This document shows positions 34,921-42,668 of a stretch of DNA of 48,404 nucleotides, piece by piece. How positions within the stretch are numbered: position 1 is the stretch's first letter; each line of letters begins with the position of its first letter. The notes beneath the pieces are model-generated. The model was not told the origin of the DNA. It searched no databases and saw nothing but the letters and a program-made list of their open reading frames with translations. The translations under genes were made by a program, and so were the position numbers. The stretch spans positions 1 to 48,404 of the forward strand of contig NZ_PJRP01000028.1 of the NCBI RefSeq assembly GCF_002858765.1. Direction: 5' to 3'. This stretch comes from Cupriavidus pauculus. Lineage in GTDB: Bacteria > Pseudomonadota > Gammaproteobacteria > Burkholderiales > Burkholderiaceae.

Positions 34921-35211
34921 ATGGCTACGCTCACCATCCGCGACCTGAACACCCAACGCGCACTGGATTTCCGCGCCATGTCGGCCGTCCGGGGTGGCGG
35001 CGCCCCGTGGGTCTTCGGCTGGATCCAGCCCTATGTGGCGTCGCGCCCCAGCGCGTTACCGGTCGTGAACTTTTACGAGATCAACTACAGCTTCTATGCT
35101 GATCAGATGAACAACCAGTTCCAGAACGTGAACGTCCAGAACACGGCGCCGAATTCAAACATCACGGTCGACGCCAGCATGGACGCCCGCAACAAGGGAC
35201 GGCTGGTCTGA
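34921..35211 (+). CDS. Double-glycine-leader precursor peptide 1
   Basis: 96 residues; SD GGAG 6 bases before the ATG. The leader (1-26) reads LTIRDL at 4-9, LD at 15-16, and ends AVRGG at 22-26, the type cut by C39 peptidases after the second Gly. The core (27-96) has aromatic/Pro-rich first 20 residues (WVFGWIQPYV), then FYEINYSFYAD and an Asn/Gln-rich stretch MNNQFQNVNVQN. It has no Cys, and Asn plus Gln make up about a fifth of it. Leader, SD and promoter class are shared with the precursor at 47251-47517. Bacteriocin-like, adhesive or signalling roles are all open. Confidence 0.88.
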   Translation: MATLTIRDLNTQRALDFRAMSAVRGGGAPWVFGWIQPYVASRPSALPVVNFYEINYSFYADQMNNQFQNVNVQNTAPNSNITVDASMDARNKGRLV

Positions 35212-35233
35212 GCCCTGCAGCAGCCGGCAGGGC
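35212..35233 (+). terminator. Hairpin attenuator between precursor 1 and the phosphatase gene
   Basis: GCCCTGC and GCAGGGC with an 8-base loop directly follow the precursor stop; only TTT follows. It would protect or partly terminate the precursor mRNA, giving more peptide than phosphatase. Confidence 0.5.
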
Positions 35234-35313
35234 TTTCGCGGTGACTTCCAAATACCCGGCGCCCCGGGGGCGCCATACGCGCGAGCCGGAATCGGCACGC
35301 GCTGGAGCATGCC

Positions 35314-36093
35314 GTGACCTGCGTATCGCAATTCCGCTGGACCTCCGCCGCCTGTACAGACGTCGGTCGGGTGCGGACACGCAATGAAGACGCCTGCCTG
35401 GCCATGCCCGACCGTGGCATCTGGGCGGTGGCCGATGGCATGGGCGGCCACGCCGTGGGCGACTTCGCCAGCCGCGCCATCGTCCAGGCGCTATCGGCAC
35501 TGCCCGAGCCCGACAGCCTGGAAGGCGCCGCCGAGAGTGCGCGCCAGGCCATGCAGACCGTCAACCAGTTGCTGATCGAAGAAGCGCTGCGGATGAAGGT
35601 GCGCGTGATTGGCAGCACGGTGGTCATGCTGCTGGCCTGCGAGCGCCGCTGCTGTTGCCTGTGGGCCGGCGACAGCCGGCTGTACCTGTTCCGCGATGGG
35701 CACCTGAAGCAGCTGTCGCGCGACCACAGCCAGGTGGAACGGCTCAAGGCGCGCGGGTTGATCACGGCCGACGAGGCCAAGCACCATCCCGCCCACAACA
35801 CCATCACGCGCGCCGTGGGCGCGGCATCCACGCTGGACCTGGAACGGCTGACGCTGGAGATCGGCGATGGCGACGTGTTCCTGCTCTGCAGCGACGGGCT
35901 CAGCAACGAGGTCGAGGACGACCAGATCGCCGCCCTGCTGGCTCCGGAAGGCACCGGCCCTGCGACGGCAGCCGAAGCGCTGCTGAAGCTGGCGCTGGAA
36001 AACGGCGGCCGCGACAACGTGTCGGTGGTGGTGATCCGGGCCGAAGACATCGGCGGCGGATCGGACATGACGCTGCTGAATCCGGAGGTTTGA
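35314..36093 (+). CDS. PP2C-family Ser/Thr protein phosphatase (PppA-like)
   Basis: 259 residues from a GTG at 35314 with GGAG 6 bases upstream. All metal-site motifs are present: DVGRVRTRNEDACL (residues 16-29), AVADGMGGHAVGD (about 38-50), CSDGLSNEV and GGRDNVSVVVI. It removes phosphate from Ser/Thr of target proteins in the cytoplasm. Close in style to the PppA/Stp phosphatases that oppose a Hanks-type kinase and FHA proteins. The FHA protein of this locus (42665-45310) is the likely axis. No kinase gene is in the window. It lies 102 bases after precursor 1 and is convergent with the activator gene. Confidence 0.92.
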   Translation: MTCVSQFRWTSAACTDVGRVRTRNEDACLAMPDRGIWAVADGMGGHAVGDFASRAIVQALSALPEPDSLEGAAESARQAMQTVNQLLIEEALRMKVRVIGSTVVMLLACERRCCCLWAGDSRLYLFRDGHLKQLSRDHSQVERLKARGLITADEAKHHPAHNTITRAVGAASTLDLERLTLEIGDGDVFLLCSDGLSNEVEDDQIAALLAPEGTGPATAAEALLKLALENGGRDNVSVVVIRAEDIGGGSDMTLLNPEV

Positions 36094-36117
36094 AGTTACC
36101 GGGCAGCGGGCAGCCCC

Positions 36118-37440
36118 CTACTTCCCATCCGCCTGCCGGTTGTTCCTGAAGTCCTTTGAGTGAATCCCGTGCTTCTTCAGCAGCATCTGGATGTGCGACC
36201 GGTTCATGTCGAAGCGGCGCGCCAGTTCGGCTACGGTGCCCCCTACTTCCTGCAGCCCGCGTTCCAGGAAGGCCCGCTCGGCTTCGTCGCTGGCGGCGCG
36301 CTTGGCCTCGCTGAGCGACGTGGCCGTGCTCAGGTCGGTCACCGTTGCCTTGCCACCTGCTGCGGCCACGGCCTGCAGGCCCGCCGGCTTGGGCCGGATG
36401 TCCTGGGGCAGGTGGATGAAGTCGGCCGTGTCGCCGGCCAGGCATGACAGCCGGTACATCAGGTTGCGCAGTTCGCGGATATTGCCCGGGTACTCGTAGT
36501 GCAGCAGGAAGTCGCGCAGCCGGGGCGTCAGCTTCAGCGGCCGCCGCTTGAGCTGCCCGGCCGCCTCGTCGCCAAAGTAGGCCACCAGCAGCGGGATCTC
36601 GTCGCGGCGTTCGCGCAGTGCGGGCAGCGTCACGTGAATCACGCTGAGCCGGTAGAACAGGTCTTCGCGGAACGTACCCTCCTGGCTCATCCTGCGCAGG
36701 TCCTTGTTGGTGGCCGCGACGATACGCGTATCGACGGCAATCGGCTCGTCCGAGCCCACCCGCTGGATCTCGTGTGCTTCCAGCACGCGCAGCAGCTTGA
36801 CCTGCCCGGTCAGCGGCAACTCGCCGATTTCGTCCAGGAAGATCGTCCCTGTATGCGCGCTCTCGAACTTGCCGCGCCGGTCGTTGGCGGCGCCGGTGAA
36901 CGCGCCCTTCTTGTGGCCGAACAGTTCGGATTCGAGCAGGCTGTCCGGAATCGCGCCGCAGTTGACCGAGATAAAGGGCTTGTCGTTGCGCAGGCCATTG
37001 GCGTGAATCACCTTGGCCATCAGCTCCTTGCCGGTGCCGCTTTCGCCGTCGATCAGCACGGGCAGGTCGGTGGGCGCGGCCTTCTCGGCAATTTCCAGCG
37101 ATTCCAGCAGCTTGGGGTTGTCGCCGAACGTGCCCTCGAAGACAAAGCTGCGCTCCATCAGCGCCTGGCGCCGTTCGCGTGCCGACATCTCCACCGGCTC
37201 GACCACCGCTTCCTCGACCTCCGCCTCGCCTGTGGCCGACGCCGCCGCCACGAAGCGTTCCTTGTGCGACAGCCCCATGACCTCGTCGCGCAGCGTGGTG
37301 GCCTGCTTGAGCAGCTTCTCGATGTCGGGCCGCTCCAGCCGCGACGACCAGCGCAGCGTGGAGCGCAGGATCTCGATCCGTTCGATCAGGCCCGCGAACG
37401 ATACCGCGGAGGTGACGGGGGTGGGGTTGTATAGCTTCAT
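36118..37440 (-). CDS. Sigma-54-dependent transcriptional activator (bEBP)
   Basis: 440 residues. An N-terminal region of about 100 residues has no receiver, GAF or PAS motif I recognise and is partly helical/acidic. The AAA+ domain has Walker A GESGTGKE (132-139), the sigma-54 contact loop GAFTGA (179-184), Walker B GTIFLDE (198-204) and the arginine-finger region. A C-terminal Fis-type HTH (about 395-425, VAELARRFDMNRSHIQMLL) binds DNA. All parts needed to open sigma-54 promoters are present. It is the last gene of the export operon, overlapping the ABC gene by ATGA. Its obvious targets are the three sigma-54 promoters at the locus. Confidence 0.93.
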   Translation of the reverse strand: MKLYNPTPVTSAVSFAGLIERIEILRSTLRWSSRLERPDIEKLLKQATTLRDEVMGLSHKERFVAAASATGEAEVEEAVVEPVEMSARERRQALMERSFVFEGTFGDNPKLLESLEIAEKAAPTDLPVLIDGESGTGKELMAKVIHANGLRNDKPFISVNCGAIPDSLLESELFGHKKGAFTGAANDRRGKFESAHTGTIFLDEIGELPLTGQVKLLRVLEAHEIQRVGSDEPIAVDTRIVAATNKDLRRMSQEGTFREDLFYRLSVIHVTLPALRERRDEIPLLVAYFGDEAAGQLKRRPLKLTPRLRDFLLHYEYPGNIRELRNLMYRLSCLAGDTADFIHLPQDIRPKPAGLQAVAAAGGKATVTDLSTATSLSEAKRAASDEAERAFLERGLQEVGGTVAELARRFDMNRSHIQMLLKKHGIHSKDFRNNRQADGK

Positions 37441-40400
37441 GCCGCACTCAACTGCTTCTGGACCAACTGGTAGTACATGCCGCGCCGCTCCAGCAGTTCC
37501 TCGTGCCGCCCCTGCTCCACGATGCCGCCTTCATACAGCACCAGGATCTTGTCCGCCTGCATGATGGTGCTGAGCCGGTGCGCGATGATCACGGCCGTGC
37601 GGCCCTTCAGGATCTCCTGCATGTTGGCCAGGATGTTGCTCTCCGACTGCGTGTCCAGCGCCGACGTGGCCTCGTCGAACACCAGCAGCCGGGGGTCGTG
37701 ATACAGCGCGCGCGCAATGCACAGCCGCTGGATCTGCCCGCCCGACAGCCCGATACCGCGCTCGCCCACCACCTGCTCGTAGCCCAGCGGCAGCTTGGAG
37801 ATGAAGGCGTGTGCATCGGCCATCTTGGCCACTTCCTCGATCCGACGCCGCTCGGGGCTGTCGTCGCCGCAGGCAATGTTCTCGGCCACCGTGCCCGAGA
37901 ACAGCAGGTTGGTCTGCATCACATAGCCCACCTGGGCACGGAAGAACTCGGTGTCGATCACGTTCATGTCGTAGCCGTCCACCTTCATCGTGCCGTCGGT
38001 CGGCTTGTAGAAGCCCACCAGCAGCTTGGCCAGCGTCGTCTTGCCCGACCCGCTGCGGCCGACGATGGCTACCATCTCGCCGGGCCGCATGTGGAAGCTG
38101 ATGTTCTCCAGCACGTAGGCCGTGTCCTCGCCGCCGTAGCGGAAGTACACGCCATCGAACTGGATCTCGCCCTGCAGGTCCGGCAACGACACGCGCGACA
38201 TCACGTCCTGCGGCTTCTGCTCCGGATCCAGGTCCAGCACGTCGCCCAGCCGCTCCATCGCCACGCCGGCGTCGTTGAGCTGGCCCCACAGCGCCACCAG
38301 CCCCATCAGTGGTGCCAGCACGCTGCCCATGAAGGCATTGAACGCGATCAGCTGCCCGATCGTCAGTTCCCGCTGCAGCACCAGCGTGGCGCCCACCCAC
38401 AGGATCGTGATGGTGGTGGCCGCGTTCAGCACCTGGCTGGCCAGCCCCACCAGGATATGGAACGACTGCGCCTGATACTGCTTTTCCAGCGCCTTGGCGT
38501 ATTTGCGCTCCCAGCGCAGCCGCACCGGGCGCTCGATCCCCATGCCCTTCACGGTCTCCGCGCCGCCGAGCGTTTCCATCAGGTAGGCCTTGGCGTCCGT
38601 GGATGCCGCGAACACCTCGCGGGCGTAGCCCTTCACTTTTGGCGTGACCACCACGGTCAGCGCGGCAATCGGGATCACGAACGCAATCAGCAGCAGCGTC
38701 AGCTTCACGTTGTAGAGGAACATGATGCTGAAGTAGATAAACACCATCAGCAGGTTCAGCGCCGTGGTGACCGTGGATTCGGTCAGGAACGCGCGGATGG
38801 TCTGGTTCTCCTGGAAGCGCGCGAAGATGTCGCCGGTCTTGCGCTTGGCGAAGAACGACAGCGGCAGCGACAGCGTGTGCTTGAAGAAGTGCGACATCAT
38901 CGCGAAATCCATGTTGCGGACCATGAAGTTCGCCAGGTACGCGCGGATGGTCACCATCAGCTGCGTAAAGACATTCGAGATCACCAGCCCCAGGATCAGC
39001 AGGTGCAGCAGCCCGACGTTCTGGTGTACCACCACGCCGTCGAGAATGTTCTGGATGATCAGCGGCGGCACCACGCCCAGCATCTGGATCACGAACGTGG
39101 CCAGGAACAGATGCGCCAGGATGCGCTTGTACGGCGACAGGTAGCTGATGAACCGCAGCCACGGCGAGCGCGACACCGCCAGTTCGTTCATCTGCGTACC
39201 GGGCGAGAACAGCAGGCAGGTGCCGCTCCACCCGCGCTCGAACTCCTCGGTGCTCATCTTGCGGAAGCCGATGGCCGGGTCCGCCACCCACACGTACTGC
39301 GCCGACACCCCATAGACCACCACGTAGTGATAGCCCTCCCAGTGGATGATGAACGGCAGTTCGAAACCCGTCAGCGCATCGCGCGTGCATTGCACGCCGC
39401 GCGTGGTTAAGCCCAGCGATTCGCCCGCCCGCGCCAGGCTGTCGAGCGTGGCACCGGCGGTGGTCACATTGGCCAGTTCGCGCAGCTTGCCCAGCGTCAT
39501 CGGGATGCCGTAGTGCCGGCAGATCATCGCCAGACAGGCGGCGCCGCAGTCCATCTCCTCGGCCTGCTCCACCAGCGCAAAGCGGCGGATCAGCCGTTCG
39601 CCCAGCGCGGGTTTCGACTGCAGGTCCAGCAGCACCGGCCGCTTGCGGCGTTCCGCCAGCCGCTTCTGCCGATGCAGTTCCCGATCCACGGTGCGGATGC
39701 GCTCTTCCAGCACCTCGCGCAGGCGCGCATTGCGCTCCAGGATCAGTTGCACCGTCTTCTCGGGGATCACCAGCAGCCGCGTGTCGGTCTCGGCAATGGC
39801 CGACGCGATCTGCTCCTGGCGCATCACGCAGGCGCGCTCGCCGAATATCTCGCCCTGCCCCAGCGTGGCCAGCTGGAACGTATCGCCATCCTCCTCGCGA
39901 ACGATGCGCACCGTGCCCTGGCGCACCACATAGAGGCGGCGATCCTCCCGGCCGTCCTGCTGCAGGATTTCCTTGCCCGCCGCCACCCGCTTGACGCCCA
40001 CGCTGCGTACCGCGTCTTCCAGCTCCAGCTTGTCCAGCTTGCCGCGCAGGTCGAACAGCCGCGCCACGAAGCCGCCTGCCGAACTGATGGCCACGTAGCT
40101 CGTGATGAAGGCCAGCGCCGCCGGGTTGCCGCCCACCGTCGGCTCGGAGACGGTGCGCGGTATCGTGATCAGCTCGGTCTTGCCCGACGACCGCACCGAC
40201 GACTCATGCCGGTACTCGCGCAGCAGCGCAATATCGGCAAACACCTCGCCGGTCTTGCGCACCCCCATGCTGATTTCCTTGCCGTGTTCTTCGTTGAACA
40301 CGCGCACGGAGCCGCTGCGCACGATAACGATGCCGTCCGCCGGTTCGCCCGCGTTGCAGACCGTGTCGCCAAAGCCGAAATGCAGCGTGCGGGCGCTGGC

Positions 40401-40535
40401 CGCCATCCGCTCGATCTCGTCGCGCGACAGCGGCGACAGGATCTCCACCGTGGCCAGGAAGTCAGCCAGCGACTGCCCGGCTGGCGCTGCGGAAGCGGCC
40501 GGCGCCGCCACCTCGCTAGCGGGCTTCGATGACAT
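37437..40535 (-). CDS. Peptidase-containing ABC exporter with two cNMP-binding-like domains
   Basis: 1032 residues with four parts. (1) Two cyclic-nucleotide-binding-fold domains, about 35-130 and 175-265 (GEVFADIALL, GEIFGERACV). (2) C39 peptidase, about 318-440, with oxyanion Gln324, Cys330 in DCGAACLAM, His403 and Asp419 in ADPAIG; the triad is complete. (3) Membrane domain, about 460-760. (4) ATPase with Walker A GRSGSGKT (826-833), LSGGQ (930-934), Walker B LLVFDEA. It cuts double-glycine leaders and exports the cores. The start overlaps the PPIase stop by 20 bases. Twin cNMP-like domains suggest ligand gating; ligand binding is unproven, since the phosphate-cassette Arg is not clear in either. 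Confidence 0.93.
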   Translation of the reverse strand: MSSKPASEVAAPAASAAPAGQSLADFLATVEILSPLSRDEIERMAASARTLHFGFGDTVCNAGEPADGIVIVRSGSVRVFNEEHGKEISMGVRKTGEVFADIALLREYRHESSVRSSGKTELITIPRTVSEPTVGGNPAALAFITSYVAISSAGGFVARLFDLRGKLDKLELEDAVRSVGVKRVAAGKEILQQDGREDRRLYVVRQGTVRIVREEDGDTFQLATLGQGEIFGERACVMRQEQIASAIAETDTRLLVIPEKTVQLILERNARLREVLEERIRTVDRELHRQKRLAERRKRPVLLDLQSKPALGERLIRRFALVEQAEEMDCGAACLAMICRHYGIPMTLGKLRELANVTTAGATLDSLARAGESLGLTTRGVQCTRDALTGFELPFIIHWEGYHYVVVYGVSAQYVWVADPAIGFRKMSTEEFERGWSGTCLLFSPGTQMNELAVSRSPWLRFISYLSPYKRILAHLFLATFVIQMLGVVPPLIIQNILDGVVVHQNVGLLHLLILGLVISNVFTQLMVTIRAYLANFMVRNMDFAMMSHFFKHTLSLPLSFFAKRKTGDIFARFQENQTIRAFLTESTVTTALNLLMVFIYFSIMFLYNVKLTLLLIAFVIPIAALTVVVTPKVKGYAREVFAASTDAKAYLMETLGGAETVKGMGIERPVRLRWERKYAKALEKQYQAQSFHILVGLASQVLNAATTITILWVGATLVLQRELTIGQLIAFNAFMGSVLAPLMGLVALWGQLNDAGVAMERLGDVLDLDPEQKPQDVMSRVSLPDLQGEIQFDGVYFRYGGEDTAYVLENISFHMRPGEMVAIVGRSGSGKTTLAKLLVGFYKPTDGTMKVDGYDMNVIDTEFFRAQVGYVMQTNLLFSGTVAENIACGDDSPERRRIEEVAKMADAHAFISKLPLGYEQVVGERGIGLSGGQIQRLCIARALYHDPRLLVFDEATSALDTQSESNILANMQEILKGRTAVIIAHRLSTIMQADKILVLYEGGIVEQGRHEELLERRGMYYQLVQKQLSAA

Positions 40536-41268
40536 GTTCCTGCGCCCTTGCCATCAGCCATTCCTCCCGAAGCAGGCGGCGGATCTCCACGGTCACGTCC
40601 GGGTCAAGCCGGGCCGGATGCTTGGCGCGCACCAGGAAGACCTCGAAGAACGACTTGTCCGGCGCTGGAAACGGCCCCAGCAGGTCGCCGGCCTCGGCAT
40701 TGAACACCTTGGCCTCGATGTCACCCTTGAGCGATCCGCGCAGCACCTTGCCGATGTCGCCGCCCTGCTCGCGGGTATCCGCAATCGAATGCTCGCGCGC
40801 CATCTCGGCAAAGGCGTCGGGATCGTCCTGCAGGTACGACACCAGTTCCTTCGCCTTGCCTTCGGTGTCCACCACGATGTGGCTGACCTCGATGCTGTCG
40901 AACTTCGGCGAATTGAGCTGGAAGTACGTCTCCACGGCCTGGTCCGTACCAACCTGCTCCATCATCTTTTCCTGGTAGAGGCTGTCGGTGATGAAGCTCT
41001 CGAATTCATCGAGCGTGATGTTCAGCGCGTCGAGGTAGTGGTTCATGTCCGCCGCCCGGTGCAGGCCATGCACGCGACGGAACTGGTCGGCGCGCTCCTG
41101 CACGTCTTCCGGCGCCAGCTTCACGCCCTGGCGGCGGGCCGCGTGGACGGTCAGCTTGTCGCGCACCAGCTGTTCCACCAGGCCCTCGAACTGCCCGGTC
41201 AGCTTCAGGACCCTCACGAATTCGTCGACGCCGATCATTTCGTCGTCGATGCGTACGATGGCTGTCAT
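40516..41268 (-). CDS. Parvulin-type peptidyl-prolyl isomerase of the export operon
   Basis: 250 residues from the ATG at 41268, with GGAGAGGG 2-3 bases upstream. A helical SurA/PrsA-like N-terminal part (1-115) is followed by a parvulin domain (about 124-213: EVSHIVVD, FAEMAREHSIADTREQGGDI, LLGPFPAPDKSFFEVFLV). No signal peptide or membrane helix is present, so it should work in the cytoplasm, probably holding precursors unfolded or escorting them to the exporter. PPIase next to C39 exporter and HlyD genes is a layout also known from cyanobacterial peptide-export clusters. Confidence 0.88.
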   Translation of the reverse strand: MTAIVRIDDEMIGVDEFVRVLKLTGQFEGLVEQLVRDKLTVHAARRQGVKLAPEDVQERADQFRRVHGLHRAADMNHYLDALNITLDEFESFITDSLYQEKMMEQVGTDQAVETYFQLNSPKFDSIEVSHIVVDTEGKAKELVSYLQDDPDAFAEMAREHSIADTREQGGDIGKVLRGSLKGDIEAKVFNAEAGDLLGPFPAPDKSFFEVFLVRAKHPARLDPDVTVEIRRLLREEWLMARAQEHVIEAR

Positions 41269-41285
41269 CGCCCTCTCCTCAACGT

Positions 41286-42668
41286 TCAACCCGCGACCTG
41301 CCTGAAGGGATCGAGCCCCAGGTCGATCAGGCGTCTTTCCCGCACCACGATCTCGGCCGTGGCGGTCATGCCGTAGCGCAGCGGATACTTGCTGCTGGCC
41401 ACGCTGTAATAGTCCTGCGCCAGCCGCACGCGGCCCTCGTACACCGGCTGCTTGTCCGGCCCGGACGGCTTGGTGGCCGGCGAAATGTATTCGAGCGTGC
41501 CCGCAATCAGGCCGTAGCGCTGGTACGGAAACGCGCTGAACTTGAGCTTGACCGGCAGCCCCTCGCGCAGGAACGCGCGGTCGCGCTCGGCAATCTCGAT
41601 CCGCAGCATCGGCCGGGCATCCTTGGGCGCGATGCCGCCCAGCGGCGTGTTGGCCTGTACCTTGTCGCCGCGCTGCGTGGACGTGACATCGGTAATCACG
41701 CCCGACACCGGCGCCAGGATCAGCAGGAAGTTGTCCTTGTCGATGTTCTCGAACTTGATGCGCGCCGCGGCATCCGCCACCAGTCGCGCCGTCTGTACCT
41801 GCAGGCGCAGCTTGTCCTCGGTGCCGGTAATCTCGCGCACGGCGGCGTCGTACTGCACGCGCAGGCTGGCCAGTTCCTGGCCGCTGCCTTCCAGTTGTGC
41901 GCTGGCCTGCGTGAATTCCTGCGCCAGCCGTGCGTCCAGTTCGGCCAGCCGCGACTGGGCCACGCGCAGGTTGTTCTCGGCCTCCTGCGTGGTGGCGCGC
42001 TTGGCCTCGACCTGCGATTGCGACACCCCGCCGCCGGCGGGCAGCGCGAACAGCCGCGCATAGCGGTCCTGCTCCTGGCGCGCGAATTCGCGGGCGCGGC
42101 GCGCGTTCTCTAGATTGCTGCGCGCTTCGGCCAGTTGCGCGCGCTGCTGCTCGGCCAGCCGCGTCGTACCTTCGGCCAGACGGTTCTCGTGCTGGCGCGA
42201 ATTGAGTTCGATCTGCTGCTTCAGCGCCAAAGCCTTGCGCTCCAGCAGCGCCTTGCGCTCCGGAAACTGCTTCCATTCGCGTTCGGCGTCTTCGAGCTTG
42301 AGCTGGGCCTGCAGCGCATTGGCCGCCGCCTCGATGGCGCCGCGCGCGTTCAGCCGTGCCACCACGTCGTCCTTCGACACCGGCTGGCCCTCGGCCACGT
42401 AGAGATCGACCAGTTCGCCGTCGACCGGCGCGTAGAAGCGCCGCACCTCGGACTCCGGCGCCAGCGTGCCCTGCGCGGTCACGATCACGTCGGCATGACC
42501 GAAGAATGACCAGAGCAGCGCGCACAGCAGCAGCACGCCCGTGATCACTACGGCCAGCAGTGTCAGCCGGCGCGGCTCGGCGCTGAGCAGCGCGATACCT
42601 TCGGCGCTATGGTCTTCCAGCGCCTCGGTCAGCGGCCGTAGCTTGTTGTCGCGGTTCTCGTCCTTCAT
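41286..42668 (-). CDS. HlyD-family periplasmic adaptor (membrane fusion protein)
   Basis: 460 residues. A short cytoplasmic tail, one membrane helix (about 36-56), a lipoyl-like half (FYAPVDGELVDLYVAEGQPV, about 78-97), a long alpha-helical hairpin (about 105-300), and the second lipoyl/beta-barrel part (APVSGVITDVTSTQRGD onward). It links the inner-membrane ABC exporter to an outer-membrane channel in type I secretion. Its start overlaps the stop of the FHA gene by ATGA and its end lies 17 bases before the PPIase gene. Confidence 0.93.
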   Translation of the reverse strand: MKDENRDNKLRPLTEALEDHSAEGIALLSAEPRRLTLLAVVITGVLLLCALLWSFFGHADVIVTAQGTLAPESEVRRFYAPVDGELVDLYVAEGQPVSKDDVVARLNARGAIEAAANALQAQLKLEDAEREWKQFPERKALLERKALALKQQIELNSRQHENRLAEGTTRLAEQQRAQLAEARSNLENARRAREFARQEQDRYARLFALPAGGGVSQSQVEAKRATTQEAENNLRVAQSRLAELDARLAQEFTQASAQLEGSGQELASLRVQYDAAVREITGTEDKLRLQVQTARLVADAAARIKFENIDKDNFLLILAPVSGVITDVTSTQRGDKVQANTPLGGIAPKDARPMLRIEIAERDRAFLREGLPVKLKFSAFPYQRYGLIAGTLEYISPATKPSGPDKQPVYEGRVRLAQDYYSVASSKYPLRYGMTATAEIVVRERRLIDLGLDPFRQVAG

